Part shown: positions 23,978 through 33,434 of the stretch, in pieces
How the letters are laid out: every line of letters begins with the position of its first letter
Position numbering within the stretch: the stretch's first letter is position 1
IMG/VR virus record: IMGVR_UViG_3300005613_000025
Span: 1-64,000 of that record
Direction: 5' to 3' (one strand)
Source: a virus
Length of the DNA: 64,000 bases
Notes under the pieces: model-generated
What the model was told of the DNA's origin: nothing
Database searches by the model: none
What the model saw: only the letters and a program-made list of their open reading frames with translations
Program-made: the position numbers and the translations under genes

Positions 23978-24721
23978 TTGAAAATACCCTTTTTATTCAC
24001 CTATATAATTCCTTTCACACACTCACACGAAAGGATAACAAATCTCAAAAGGACCATCGAATGGTTATCTGGTTTCTCGAATGTTGAGATAATAGTTGTA
24101 GAGCAATCAAAGAGTCCTATGTTACACACATTTTCAATGCGTGGATTCAAACATATTTTCACACAAACTGATATGCCATTCAATATCGGATGGGCATATA
24201 ACATCGGTATAAAGAACTCAACATCTGATGTGATAGTTTTCGGAGATTGGAAAACAAAAATGAATCCAGACGATATGATACGATCACTGAATCAACTTCA
24301 AAATAATCAAGTGGTCATATGTAACTCAAAGACAGTAACACTACACCCACATGAATTCGACAATGATTTTCAAAAACTGGGTATGTTGAATAGAAATAAC
24401 GATAAATCTCATATATCACAGGCAATTGTTGCCATGAGAAAGGATGCTCTTGAAAGATTGTCATTGTGGCCTGAGGACTTTTTTGAAGGAGACCATGTGT
24501 ATCAACTTCAAGACATCAAAATAAAACAGCTCACATCTTATCAGGAAATGCCATTCACAGCTTTCAGATACATTGAAAGTGAGATGAATATAAGTCAGAT
24601 AAATGAATCAAGAAACAACATGTTGATCGAGAATTATAAGAAAATGGATAATTCAAACTTTGAGAGGAGTATTGCATCAACAAGGTCAAAAATAGGACTG
24701 AAAATGAGATTTACAGCATGA
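23978..24721 (+). CDS. Glycosyltransferase (GT-A, GT2-like)
   Basis: Protein of 247 residues. YIIPFTHSHERITNLKRT and VEIIVVEQSK form the first two beta-alpha units of a GT-A fold; FNIGWAYNIGIKNSTSDVIV leads to FGDWK in place of the DxD motif; EDFFEGDH could supply the catalytic acid. The start is TTG at 23978; no in-frame ATG occurs until residue 49. It could glucosylate phage DNA or modify a surface sugar. Coupled to the next gene by an ATGATGA overlap. Confidence 0.65.
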   Translation: MKIPFLFTYIIPFTHSHERITNLKRTIEWLSGFSNVEIIVVEQSKSPMLHTFSMRGFKHIFTQTDMPFNIGWAYNIGIKNSTSDVIVFGDWKTKMNPDDMIRSLNQLQNNQVVICNSKTVTLHPHEFDNDFQKLGMLNRNNDKSHISQAIVAMRKDALERLSLWPEDFFEGDHVYQLQDIKIKQLTSYQEMPFTAFRYIESEMNISQINESRNNMLIENYKKMDNSNFERSIASTRSKIGLKMRFTA

Positions 24722-24921
24722 TGACCTACTCAATGACATATGAAAGATCTAAGATAAACGATCTATCACAATATGGATTCGATGTTAGTGATGAACTTAC
24801 TAAATTGTTATCAGAGGAGTTGGCCAAAGAAATTGATCAAGTGATTCTTTCCAGTTTAGGGATAGACACTTTTGATGAAAAATTAAAAAAATTAACAGAT
24901 AGGTTGTATGGAAAAGAATAA
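24718..24921 (+). CDS. Small helical protein
   Basis: Protein of 67 residues starting MMTYSMTYERSKINDL and ending EKLKKLTDRLYGKE. It overlaps the glycosyltransferase by 4 bp and thymidylate synthase by 14 bp, so it is part of one operon. Function unknown. Confidence 0.55.
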   Translation: MMTYSMTYERSKINDLSQYGFDVSDELTKLLSEELAKEIDQVILSSLGIDTFDEKLKKLTDRLYGKE

Positions 24922-26020
24922 TGTTGATAGACAATATTTTGAACTTGCTAAGAAAATTCTCTATAAAGGTCGAAAAAAATCAGACCGAACAGGAACTGGA
25001 ACGGTATCAATATTCGGGTCCGAGATGAGATTCGATATGTCAGAAGGATTCCCACTACTTACCTCAAAGAAGGTTTTCACAAAGGCAGTTATACACGAAC
25101 TTATTTGGTTTCTGAGAGGTGACACCAATATAAAATACCTTTTAAAGAATGATGTTCATATTTGGGATGGTGATGCTTACAAGCACTATACGAAAACTCC
25201 TCTTGATAAATTAAGTGAAGATGAGTGTAAATTGGTATCAGCCTCGCATAAGTTGTTTGACCATTTTGATAAAGATGAATTCATTGAGAAAATAATGACA
25301 GATGAAAGTTTCTGTAAGAAATTTGGCGATCTTGGTCCGATCTATGGACATCAATGGAGAAATTGGGGAGGTTACTCTGAAACACATCTCTCAAATGAGA
25401 AAGATGAGAACGGCTTTTTGAAGTATTATGAAAAAAAGATACATGGTTTTGATCAAATAAAGAAATTGTTGGATGACCTTAGAAACGATCCAGATTCAAG
25501 AAGATTAATAGTTTCTGCATGGAATGTTGATGCACTCGATGACATGAAATTACCACCCTGTCATTATGGGTTCCAATGTTATACTTATGAAATGGACCTT
25601 CAAGAAAGGAGATATGAATGGTGTATGTCATTGGGTAAAGATATTTCGTACTCAGAAGATGTCACACACGAATGGCTTGACGACATTGAATTTCCAAAAA
25701 GAAAGATCAGTTTGAAATGGCATCAGCGTTCTGTCGATTTTTCATTGGGTCTGCCTTTCAATATTGCGTCATATGCGATTCTGTTACATTTGATAGCAAA
25801 TGAAGTTGGTATGTTACCTGACGAATTGATATTCACCGGAGGAGACACACACATCTATTTAAATCAAATTGATGGTATCAAAGAGCAATTGAAACAGGAG
25901 ACATTTGAATTACCAAGTATCGAACTCAGTAATGATTCCATATTTGATGTGAAATTCGAGGATATAAAGATAGTGAATTACCGATCATCGAAAAGGATCA
26001 GTATGCCACTTTCAAATTAA
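24908..26020 (+). CDS. thyA: Thymidylate synthase
   Basis: Protein of 370 residues. Recognised blocks: SDRTGTGTVSIFG (about 23-35), FPLLTSKKVFTKAVIHELIW, GPIYGHQWRNWGG, SRRLIVSAWN, PPCHYGFQCY (catalytic Cys near 218) and QRSVDFSLGLPFNIASYA. The Asn in LPFNIASYA favours dUMP over dCMP, so this is thymidylate synthase rather than dCMP hydroxymethylase. It is longer than the bacterial enzyme (about 264) because of insertions around residues 90-130 and 155-180. It makes dTMP for phage DNA synthesis, using methylene-tetrahydrofolate. Confidence 0.93.
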   Translation: MEKNNVDRQYFELAKKILYKGRKKSDRTGTGTVSIFGSEMRFDMSEGFPLLTSKKVFTKAVIHELIWFLRGDTNIKYLLKNDVHIWDGDAYKHYTKTPLDKLSEDECKLVSASHKLFDHFDKDEFIEKIMTDESFCKKFGDLGPIYGHQWRNWGGYSETHLSNEKDENGFLKYYEKKIHGFDQIKKLLDDLRNDPDSRRLIVSAWNVDALDDMKLPPCHYGFQCYTYEMDLQERRYEWCMSLGKDISYSEDVTHEWLDDIEFPKRKISLKWHQRSVDFSLGLPFNIASYAILLHLIANEVGMLPDELIFTGGDTHIYLNQIDGIKEQLKQETFELPSIELSNDSIFDVKFEDIKIVNYRSSKRISMPLSN

Positions 26021-26036
26021 AAAATAATATAAAAAA

Positions 26037-26534
26037 ATGGAGGAATTAAAAGAACAACAGCAATCAATATATGATTCAATTGTAGAACAATTGAAAGATG
26101 TTGACACAAAAGACCTGAGAGATGATATTGAACAATCTCCAATGACAAAAATAGTCGAACAACAGAAGGTTTACTTTTGGATAAGATTATACATAAATGA
26201 TGTTGATGATAAATTGGATGTTGGTGACGATATCGATATCATCTATATGGATGATGAATCACTTGACACCAAATTCATTACATATGGTAAAAAGAATGCA
26301 ACCCGTGACATGGACGAAGATATCATAAATTATGAACAGGAAGATGATACAAAATGTCTTTGTTTGATGGTTGATGAGGATCGTGTGAAGAGAAGTTCAG
26401 ATGACATTCCTTTCATAAGAACCTTGTTCAAAACATCACCATATTATCAAGAACAGGTTTATAGAAAAAAAGATCTTGTATTCAAAAATAAAAGAACCGG
26501 TGAGGTATATGAATATTATCAAGTTGATTTTTAA
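26037..26534 (+). CDS. Unknown acidic protein
   Basis: Protein of 165 residues (MEELKEQQQSIYDSIVEQL), strongly acidic in the middle (DVGDDIDIIYMDDESL). No motif. Its TAA overlaps the next ATG. Confidence 0.6.
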   Translation: MEELKEQQQSIYDSIVEQLKDVDTKDLRDDIEQSPMTKIVEQQKVYFWIRLYINDVDDKLDVGDDIDIIYMDDESLDTKFITYGKKNATRDMDEDIINYEQEDDTKCLCLMVDEDRVKRSSDDIPFIRTLFKTSPYYQEQVYRKKDLVFKNKRTGEVYEYYQVDF

Positions 26535-26707
26535 TGGATATGAAAGAAAACGATGAAAAAATATTGTTGGGCAAAAAACCAATGGAACAAGGATATGTTT
26601 ACGCACCTTATATAATCAAACATGAGGTTAGCATAATGTATAGCTCACAATTCGATTTCGATGAACGACTTAAAAAACTTTGTGAAAAATTATATAAAAA
26701 AAAATGA
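26534..26707 (+). CDS. Small unknown protein
   Basis: 57-residue ORF (MDMKENDEKILLGKKPMEQ), containing GYVYAPYII, a phrase seen in T4-like capsid-region proteins, and a Lys-rich end. Start overlaps the previous stop (TAATG) and its own stop overlaps the next start (ATGA), which supports translation. Confidence 0.5.
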   Translation: MDMKENDEKILLGKKPMEQGYVYAPYIIKHEVSIMYSSQFDFDERLKKLCEKLYKKK

Positions 26708-26952
26708 GTAAAAGAAAATATCATGTATGGGAAGATATATATCCACTGACTTTGATTCAAATGAGGTATGGTGGTAAATATGTTGCATTCAATTGTGAAG
26801 AAGATTCAGGACATGTTCAAAATGTCAATACAGAAGAAGTTCATTATCATTTGGAAGATTGGTTGAAAGAGAATGTTTCACCATGTCATTATGGTGTGGG
26901 TGATACAATAATGGATGCTATGAATGACCTACTTGATTCTATGAATTCTTGA
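26704..26952 (+). CDS. Small unknown protein
   Basis: Protein of 82 residues (MSKRKYHVWEDIYPLTLIQ). Contains EDSGHVQNVNTEEVHYHLEDWL, and resembles no family that I can name. Last gene of the 23978-26952 operon. Confidence 0.55.
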   Translation: MSKRKYHVWEDIYPLTLIQMRYGGKYVAFNCEEDSGHVQNVNTEEVHYHLEDWLKENVSPCHYGVGDTIMDAMNDLLDSMNS

Positions 26953-27471
26953 TCATTTCAAGAATCTCAGTTTATACACCAATTTGTATATGACAATAAG
27001 AACCTCATCGATCAGTGCTTGAAGATGTGCATCTTCTTCTTTTATTGCAGAGTATCTTGTTCTTTTTACGAATTCTGCAAGTTCTATAAAGTATTGAACA
27101 GGTTCCACATCTGAATTGACTGTCTTATCGATATTATCCCATCCTTCAATAAGATCATATTGTCCTTGATAAACTTCAACCAGGTCATCAATGAGGTCCA
27201 ATATACCACCATCATCTTCACCACCTTCGTAATATTCCTGTAAGGCAATGTGTGATGCAAATGCTCCATCGCCTTGTGCCTTCAAGTGAAACATATGAGC
27301 CATTTCACGACTTTCAAATAATTTTGAAAAGAATTTCACAGGTTCTGATTTCACAGGTCCTTCACCTAAATTTACAGGATCATCCTGTCTGATGGGCATA
27401 AGTTCATTCTGTTCATTTTCTACTATTCTTTTGACTTTTCTTGTTTGTTTGATGTCTGTGAATCTTTTCAT
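26953..27471 (-). CDS. Ferritin-like phage protein with leader
   Basis: Protein of 172 residues starting MKRFTDIKQTRKVKRIVENE. The block FFSKLFESREMAHMFHLKA followed by HIALQEYYE and LDLIDDLVEVYQGQY resembles a T4-group family of unknown function with a four-helix (ferritin- or Dps-like) look: two helices carry His and Glu residues. No proof of metal binding. The leader suggests packaging. Confidence 0.55.
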   Translation of the reverse strand: MKRFTDIKQTRKVKRIVENEQNELMPIRQDDPVNLGEGPVKSEPVKFFSKLFESREMAHMFHLKAQGDGAFASHIALQEYYEGGEDDGGILDLIDDLVEVYQGQYDLIEGWDNIDKTVNSDVEPVQYFIELAEFVKRTRYSAIKEEDAHLQALIDEVLIVIYKLVYKLRFLK

Positions 27472-27487
27472 TGTTTTTTATTATTTT

Positions 27488-27928
27488 TTAGTTATTGTAT
27501 ATATCATCAACTTTTTTGGCCATTTCATGGTCAAGTTCTGTTATCTTGTTTTCCTTATTGGTTTTAAATAATAAGGTGACCTCATTGAATTTGATATTTA
27601 TTCTTGGGTGATGTTGTTCTTTTTCTGATAGTTCAGCGACCTTATTTACGAAATCAATTGATTCTTTGAAATTATCAAATTCATATTTTCTTCTTAAAAA
27701 TCCATTTACTTCGAGCCATTCAGTTGATTCGACCTGTTCATTGAATTGATCCATTTTTTGAACACTTGATATTGTGTAATGTATCACATAACCATTCTCA
27801 TCAAGCATTTCATTTACCTTATATGTGGCCTCACCTTCATTATCAGCATCGATCTCCATGGTGACATCTGCGCTCACAATATAATTCTGTTGTAAGTTGT
27901 TTTCTATCAGTTTAGTGAATTTTCTCAT
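27488..27928 (-). CDS. Head-targeted pterin-4a-carbinolamine dehydratase-like protein
   Basis: Protein of 146 residues with leader MRKFTKLIENN. Residues about 75-146 match the PCD/DCoH fold: FLRRKYEFDNFKESIDFVNK, VAELSEKEQHHPRINIKFN (catalytic HHP) and VTLLFKTN then LDHEMAKKVDDIY. Bacterial PCD recycles tetrahydrobiopterin-type cofactors and may aid folate synthesis. The start at 27928 is chosen because the leader begins there and a TATATATTATG-type box is upstream. Why this enzyme would be packaged is unclear. Confidence 0.7.
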   Translation of the reverse strand: MRKFTKLIENNLQQNYIVSADVTMEIDADNEGEATYKVNEMLDENGYVIHYTISSVQKMDQFNEQVESTEWLEVNGFLRRKYEFDNFKESIDFVNKVAELSEKEQHHPRINIKFNEVTLLFKTNKENKITELDHEMAKKVDDIYNN

Positions 27929-27973
27929 AACATATATATTATGTTTCATTTTTACAAAATTCACATTTTAAAA

Positions 27974-27993
27974 AATAATATATACATCAAAAT
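27974..27993 (+). promoter_or_regulatory. Late-type promoter AATATATACATCAAAA
   Basis: Same element as before 1573 and 8572, about 14 nt upstream of the ATG at 28007. Confidence 0.45.
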
Positions 27994-28006
27994 AAATATC
28001 ATTAAT

Positions 28007-28252
28007 ATGCAATTCATTAAGAAATTCACCAAATTCAAAGAGTCTGTTATGACTGAAGAGCCAGTTGTAAAACCAGACAGAACAAAAACAAAACCAAGTA
28101 CAAGACCTCAAAGACCGACACCCTTTCCGACCAAGAGGCCATCTGAACATGACCTACCAAGTCCAAAGGCAACTCAGGATGATGTTATCGATCGGTTCAT
28201 ACAACTTGCGATTGAGAACGAAATAGATATGAAAAAATATATTAAACAATAA
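28007..28252 (+). CDS. Head-targeted Pro-rich small protein
   Basis: 81 residues: leader MQFIKKFTKFKES, then a basic Pro/Thr-rich linker (TKTKPSTRPQRPTPFPTK), then a short helix. The start at 28007 is fixed by the promoter. Its TAA overlaps the ATG of the next gene. Confidence 0.6.
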   Translation: MQFIKKFTKFKESVMTEEPVVKPDRTKTKPSTRPQRPTPFPTKRPSEHDLPSPKATQDDVIDRFIQLAIENEIDMKKYIKQ

Positions 28253-29832
28253 TGAAGAATTATCAAGAATTCATAAAAGAAGCAGAACTTTCAAAGACAG
28301 AGGGTGTACCAGAGGATTGGATAAGAAAGACCGATGTGAAGGCGCAAAGAGAACTTGGTGTTAGAAAGGATGAGCCGACAGGGCGAGTGCCACACGGTCT
28401 ACGACCACCACCTGGAATGCCACCACTACCTCCTGGAACGGAATTGCCTGGACCTCAAACAATGGCTCTTGTTCAGAAAATGAATAGAATGATGCAAAAT
28501 GTCATGCCCATTTTCAGAAAATATGATAAAGATGAGGTTTACCCGAAAATGACTGAAATTGCAATTGAAGCAGTAAAATCTGAATTTCCAAATGTATTGG
28601 ATAATGTTACACTTGATGTCAAAATGGTTGATATGTTCAAAGTTGCAGAGGAGATGCCAGATATCAAGGAGACTCCAAAGGATCCAAAATCTGAGGAGGA
28701 ACAAAAAGAAAAAATAGAATCAGAGGAAGAATCTGAAAATGATGAGGGTTCTGATAATGATTCGAATGAAACCCCAATAGATGATTTTTTAAGATCACCT
28801 GAATTGAAAAAAGAGATCGACAAGGTAAAGTTGATGAATGCCATTTCACAGGGTGAAGGTTTGAACACTAAAATGATATTGCATAGTGATGTTGTAAAGG
28901 ATGGTTTGAAAGAAATATTCGGTGATGATTGGCAGATCGTTTTCAATACATATGATGAGATGTCGAAGATACATCTTCAAATGAACTGGTCTCAGTCAAT
29001 AGATTTCACTGCTAAGAACATGTCAGATAACTCAGAAGGAATTGCAGGAACAGTTCAAGTTGGTTGGGATGATAATAATGAAGAGGATGGTGATGAACAG
29101 ACACAAAGTGCAGAGGATATACTCAAATCAATTGAGCAAGGTGAATCTTTAAGTGATATGAGTGATGAGATAAGTGACCAACTTGAAGGTGGTAGAGGTA
29201 AAATAACCGTAAGAGCGGTTGATCTTGCCATGTTGATACATGAAATTGTCAAGGGCATCTATCAATTGGTTGTTGTGAGTGGTATGCAAGTAATGAAAGA
29301 TGAGAGAACTAAGATGGCTGCCAAGATGGCAACCGATAGTTTTGCCGATGAGGCAGAAGAGTTCCGATATGGTCCTTACATAGCTGCCGCATTGAGGGAT
29401 GTTGTGAATAAATGTGACGGATCAGATAAATATCCGAATGCAAGACTTTATGTTTTCGGGTTGATGGTTCAGATGGATGCACAGCCATTCTTGGATCTGA
29501 TGCTTGAAATACTAAAGGAAAGTGATAGTGCAACTGAGATGGTGCAATCCCTTGTTGATCAGGTCAATGAGATGTTTGATGAATATCAACAAAAAGAAGT
29601 TGAATACGATCTTGATAGTGACGGGGATGATGATCAGATGATTCCTTCACAATCGGATGAGAAAGAGTATAAGGATATGTCACAATCAGAATTGAAAGAG
29701 TTGATCGATATGTATCTTGATTCGGGAGACTTCGGCGAGATCGAGAAAATAAGACCTTACTTGAAAGAGTCGATCGACATGAGAATATATTTTGAAAGAC
29801 AAGTGCAAAAAATAAAGGAATCAAAAAAATGA
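28252..29832 (+). CDS. Head-targeted internal protein, 526 residues
   Basis: The leader MKNYQEFIKEAE is almost identical to T4 internal-protein leaders (MKTYQEFIAEA), cleaved after the first Glu by the prohead protease. A Pro-rich segment (residues 48-63), an acidic stretch (147-180) and a long helical C-terminal part follow. No enzyme motif is seen. It overlaps the next gene by ATGA; the two may be packaged together. Confidence 0.7.
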   Translation: MKNYQEFIKEAELSKTEGVPEDWIRKTDVKAQRELGVRKDEPTGRVPHGLRPPPGMPPLPPGTELPGPQTMALVQKMNRMMQNVMPIFRKYDKDEVYPKMTEIAIEAVKSEFPNVLDNVTLDVKMVDMFKVAEEMPDIKETPKDPKSEEEQKEKIESEEESENDEGSDNDSNETPIDDFLRSPELKKEIDKVKLMNAISQGEGLNTKMILHSDVVKDGLKEIFGDDWQIVFNTYDEMSKIHLQMNWSQSIDFTAKNMSDNSEGIAGTVQVGWDDNNEEDGDEQTQSAEDILKSIEQGESLSDMSDEISDQLEGGRGKITVRAVDLAMLIHEIVKGIYQLVVVSGMQVMKDERTKMAAKMATDSFADEAEEFRYGPYIAAALRDVVNKCDGSDKYPNARLYVFGLMVQMDAQPFLDLMLEILKESDSATEMVQSLVDQVNEMFDEYQQKEVEYDLDSDGDDDQMIPSQSDEKEYKDMSQSELKELIDMYLDSGDFGEIEKIRPYLKESIDMRIYFERQVQKIKESKK

Positions 29833-31826
29833 AGTTATTCAGATTCAATAATTTTAAGAGTGAAAAATTGATAAATGAGAATGTTGCTCAGGCAAAGAAA
29901 TTGGCCAAAGATACATATCAACTTAACAAGGCTATTGTAAGTTTATCAGATGGTAAGTATAAGACCGATAAAGAAGGTCTTGTGATACTCGATACTGATG
30001 GATATCCTGTCGAGCCAAAGGATATGGACCAAGAGATAGTTCAAAAAGCGAAAGATTCTGTTTCAGAGATAGAGGTCACTGAGGAAGAACTAAAAGCAGC
30101 TGAGAGGTCATCTGCCATGGGTGTCATTCGTGATATAGTTGGTAAAAAACAAGGATACACATATATGTTCCTTTATTTCAAGTTGGTTGAACAGGTTCCT
30201 GATGATATGCTCAAAACAATAATGTCAAGGTTGAAACAGAATGGTGATCTTTTGAATCGACTGAGAAGGAATATTTCAAATTACATTGATCCTGAGGTGA
30301 AAAACAATTCTGAGCAATTGGTTGATGATCTTGATGATATTGAAAGATATAGAAAGGCAAAGAAGTTCATCAATGAGTTCACATCAGTGCTCAAAGAAGA
30401 TTACGCACAAGCGCCACCATATTTGAAGGATAAACTTGTTGATGTTGCATCAGCATTTGATGAACTTGGAAAAGATGATTCTGGTAAAATAGATAAGGTA
30501 GCGCAAAAAGCATCACAGAAAATATTCTTCGATAAGATAAAGCGATATAACACAGTGAGAGAGATGTTGGTTGCTGCTGAGGCTCATCTAAAAGCTGAGG
30601 CAAATTCAGGATACACTAAATATCTGAAATCAATAAAAGAAGTGAATCGTAAATTCGGAAAATTCGGTGCGGATGCTTTATTTGTTGAAAATGGAATTCT
30701 TGTGATGGAGCTCAAATCCTACCAGGCAACCAAGAAACTGTGTGGTAACACTGCTTGGTGTATTAAGGATCTATACTATTGGAACAATTATGTTGGTGGA
30801 GATACTGTTTATAACAGACAATATGTTATTGTGAATTTCAATTTACCCACATCTGATAGGAAGAGTATGATAGGTGTCACAATAGGACCTAATCAGTCAA
30901 TATATGCTGCACACTATAAGAATGACAATGAGGCCAAACCGTATCTGAAACAAGATCTCAAAGAATTCGAAGATGAGTATGGTCTGCCAGAAGGATCATT
31001 GTGGTATTACTTACAACCAATGGATGAAAACGATATCGAAATGAAAAAGAGAAGGATCAGTGCAAATAGAAATGTCGTGAAAAAAGGAATATCGCTTGAC
31101 CAATTGAAACAATATGTTGTTGAAGATGGTGCTGATGTGAATGCTGAAAACGGAGCTCCACTGGACAATGCAGTTGAGGAAGATGATTATGACAAAGTGG
31201 AATTTTTGTTGAACAGTGAGGCAAGTCCGAATTTGAGGACTGAGTTTTCAGCAACTGTGAACAAAGTGAAATCGTTCAAAATATTGAAACTTATGTTGAA
31301 CAATGGTGCAGAGTTGACGAAACACGCATTCAGGCCGATGATGGATGACCGTGATGCTATCAAGTTCTGTCTTGAGAATGGAATGGATCCTGACCTTGGT
31401 AAAGGACTTCCTATCCGACAGGCCATCAAGCGAGGTGATTTGGATCTCATCAAGGTGTTCATTGAGAATGGTGCTACTTGGGGTATGGATGACGGAAGAG
31501 CTCAGCGAACAGCATTCGAAAAAGACCAGATCGGAGTTGCAGAATATCTTGTCGAGAACGGATTCAATAAGCGATTTGATATTGTGATGGATTGGATCGG
31601 CATGATAAAATCAATGCACTCTCCTGACAAAAGATACGAACTTCTTAGTATCTGTCAGGACTGGATAGACCGTAAAAGAGTTGAAATGCAACAAAGTGGA
31701 TACCGTGACAAGGATTCTGATGGAAAAACCATTGTCATTGACTATGATCGACTTGTTGAAAAGTATGGAAATTACATGAATTATGTCATAAGTAATGATC
31801 CATCTATGTCGAAATTTAAAAAATGA
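29829..31826 (+). CDS. Head-targeted protein with ankyrin-like repeats
   Basis: Protein of 665 residues. Leader MKLFRFNNFKSEKLINE. A central domain has KLCGNTAWCIKDLYYWNNY and MIGVTIGPNQSIYAAH (residues about 298-360), a block seen in other large-phage proteins of unknown role. Residues about 420-600 contain ankyrin-type repeats (GADVNAENGAPLDNAV, NGAELTKHAF, NGMDPDLGKGLPI, NGATWGMDDG). Ankyrin repeats bind proteins, so this could grip a host target after injection. Confidence 0.65.
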   Translation: MKLFRFNNFKSEKLINENVAQAKKLAKDTYQLNKAIVSLSDGKYKTDKEGLVILDTDGYPVEPKDMDQEIVQKAKDSVSEIEVTEEELKAAERSSAMGVIRDIVGKKQGYTYMFLYFKLVEQVPDDMLKTIMSRLKQNGDLLNRLRRNISNYIDPEVKNNSEQLVDDLDDIERYRKAKKFINEFTSVLKEDYAQAPPYLKDKLVDVASAFDELGKDDSGKIDKVAQKASQKIFFDKIKRYNTVREMLVAAEAHLKAEANSGYTKYLKSIKEVNRKFGKFGADALFVENGILVMELKSYQATKKLCGNTAWCIKDLYYWNNYVGGDTVYNRQYVIVNFNLPTSDRKSMIGVTIGPNQSIYAAHYKNDNEAKPYLKQDLKEFEDEYGLPEGSLWYYLQPMDENDIEMKKRRISANRNVVKKGISLDQLKQYVVEDGADVNAENGAPLDNAVEEDDYDKVEFLLNSEASPNLRTEFSATVNKVKSFKILKLMLNNGAELTKHAFRPMMDDRDAIKFCLENGMDPDLGKGLPIRQAIKRGDLDLIKVFIENGATWGMDDGRAQRTAFEKDQIGVAEYLVENGFNKRFDIVMDWIGMIKSMHSPDKRYELLSICQDWIDRKRVEMQQSGYRDKDSDGKTIVIDYDRLVEKYGNYMNYVISNDPSMSKFKK

Positions 31827-31867
31827 GGAAGTGATAATAGAGATATATAAAATAAACATCTCTTTTT

Positions 31868-32581
31868 ATGAACATAATCAGTATAGACCCATCATTGATA
31901 TCAACTGCAATGGTTGTGAATGGTAAGATATTCAATTATTGCAGGGAAACAGATGCCACGACCAAAAATGGACTATCTAAGTGGTTCAAGATGGCCGAAC
32001 AATTATGTGAGTACAAATTCATCAGTTATAGAAAATTCAATGGATATTCGGATGGTGAGATAATCAAGTTGATGGATTATGATAGTATAACTCAAATGAT
32101 AGTTGATGATATCATTGAGAACATTGATGTGATGGAAGAAACCAAATGTGTTATAGAGGGTTATAATTTCGGAGCACAGGTTGGTGATCTACTTGATCTT
32201 GTTACCTTTTCCACACTATTGAGAAAAAAAATATTCGATCAGGTCACTCAAGATATAATAGTTTTCTCTCCAACTCAATTGAAATTGGAAAGCTGTAAAC
32301 TGACATATCCACCATTTGAACAGATAGTTGGTGTTAGGAAAAAGAAGATAAAGACAAGTTATAGAAACAATCAAGGAATTGCCGGTGGCAAATTCACCAA
32401 AAGAGAAATGCTTTTTTCAATATTGGAGAATAAAGAAATTGATACCGATTGGTTCAGTCATATAAAATCAATAAAACAGGATATCACTGAGAGAAAAACA
32501 ATTCCAAAACCATATGAGGACATCAATGATGCCATACTCATGTATCACATCATAGAAAAAAATATGAAAGATAATGTTTGA
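31868..32581 (+). CDS. RuvC-like Holliday junction resolvase
   Basis: Protein of 237 residues with an RNase H-like fold: ISIDPSLISTAMV (D7), KCVIEGYNFGA (Glu near 97) and YEDINDAILMY (Asp near 220). This acidic set is typical of RuvC-type phage resolvases, which cut branched DNA before packaging. T4 uses endonuclease VII for the same step. Overlaps the next gene by 8 bp. Confidence 0.75.
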   Translation: MNIISIDPSLISTAMVVNGKIFNYCRETDATTKNGLSKWFKMAEQLCEYKFISYRKFNGYSDGEIIKLMDYDSITQMIVDDIIENIDVMEETKCVIEGYNFGAQVGDLLDLVTFSTLLRKKIFDQVTQDIIVFSPTQLKLESCKLTYPPFEQIVGVRKKKIKTSYRNNQGIAGGKFTKREMLFSILENKEIDTDWFSHIKSIKQDITERKTIPKPYEDINDAILMYHIIEKNMKDNV

Positions 32582-32870
32582 AGATGATATGCAAAATCTG
32601 CCTATGCAGGATCTCATTGAAAAATACAAATTGTATCCAGAAGTTGCTTTTGAAGAGGATGATCATGGAATTCTCATAAATGAAACATGGACATCCGATA
32701 CGGACCAAGACATAATGCTTGAGAGATTCTATTATTTTGACATATATTTTGCTGAATTCCTTCCAACTGAAATTAAAAAAGAATGTTTCAGTGTGGTTTT
32801 GGATATTTATGTGGCTCGTGAGATGTATGAGGAAGCTGCAATACTCAGGGATGAGATTCAGCTTTTATAG
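32574..32870 (+). CDS. Small unknown protein with UVR-like end
   Basis: Protein of 98 residues (MFEDDMQNLPMQDLIEKY). The C-terminal MYEEAAILRDEIQLL resembles a UVR interaction helix (xYExAAxLRDxI). Coupled to the resolvase gene. Confidence 0.55.
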   Translation: MFEDDMQNLPMQDLIEKYKLYPEVAFEEDDHGILINETWTSDTDQDIMLERFYYFDIYFAEFLPTEIKKECFSVVLDIYVAREMYEEAAILRDEIQLL

Positions 32871-33040
32871 CTACCACCTCTTTTCTTTCTCTTACAGAAC
32901 TGTTTCTGTGAAAATCCCTTTGGATCATTACAGTTTATCGACTTTTTATACTTGACCGACCATCTTTTCTTCATTTTCTTTCGCGGTTGGTTGTACTCTT
33001 TCTTCTCGTTGAATTCGTAAAAGTCCTGTAAGTGTGTCAT
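32858..33040 (-). CDS. Small basic protein with leader
   Basis: 60 residues: leader MTHLQDFYEFNEKK, then a strongly basic part with NCNDPKGFSQKQFCKRKKR, a pattern seen in small T4-group phage proteins. Possible DNA-binding internal head protein. Converges on the 32574 gene with a 13-bp overlap. Confidence 0.6.
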   Translation of the reverse strand: MTHLQDFYEFNEKKEYNQPRKKMKKRWSVKYKKSINCNDPKGFSQKQFCKRKKRGGSYKS

Positions 33041-33378
33041 TTCTTTTCAACATTTATTATGATCCTGTTTCTATCTCTATCATAGTTTACTGATCCCATA
33101 TCAAGACCTTTTAATTCAAGTTCAGATTTCAATTGCTCGATAACTTTCTTTTCTTCAAGTTCTTTCAATTCAAGTTCAAGGTCATTATTTGGCTTTTCGT
33201 CCAACTCTTTATCGAATATCTCTATTGTAAAGTTGTTCTCATCTTTTTTATTCATTTCGATATCGAGAAAAAGCCATTTATCAAATAATTCATCAAGTGT
33301 TGACTTTATATCATCTGCATTTATGTTGAAATCATTATTGAGGTCAAAGAATTCATTTATAGGTTTCAAGTATTTCAT
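33037..33378 (-). CDS. Head-targeted unknown protein
   Basis: 113 residues: leader MKYLKPINEFFDLN, then acidic helical sequence. Preceded on the minus strand by TTTTTTAATATATAA (33401-33414). Overlaps the downstream gene by 4 bp. Confidence 0.6.
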   Translation of the reverse strand: MKYLKPINEFFDLNNDFNINADDIKSTLDELFDKWLFLDIEMNKKDENNFTIEIFDKELDEKPNNDLELELKELEEKKVIEQLKSELELKGLDMGSVNYDRDRNRIIINVEKK

Positions 33379-33422
33379 AGGAAATTATTTATTTTTCAGT
33401 TTATATATTAAAAAATAATACT

Positions 33423-33430
33423 TATATTTG
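33423..33430 (+). promoter_or_regulatory. Host-type promoter box TATATTTG adjoining the ATG
   Basis: TATATTTG, 4-nt gap (TGTT), ATG at 33435. Predicts a leaderless or very short-leader early transcript. Confidence 0.65.
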
Positions 33431-33434
33431 TGTT

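Noticed and set aside
24908-26020. dCMP hydroxymethylase (gp42-like) instead of thymidylate synthase
   Set aside because: The substrate-selecting residue in LPFNIASYA is Asn, which fits dUMP; the hydroxymethylase has Asp there.
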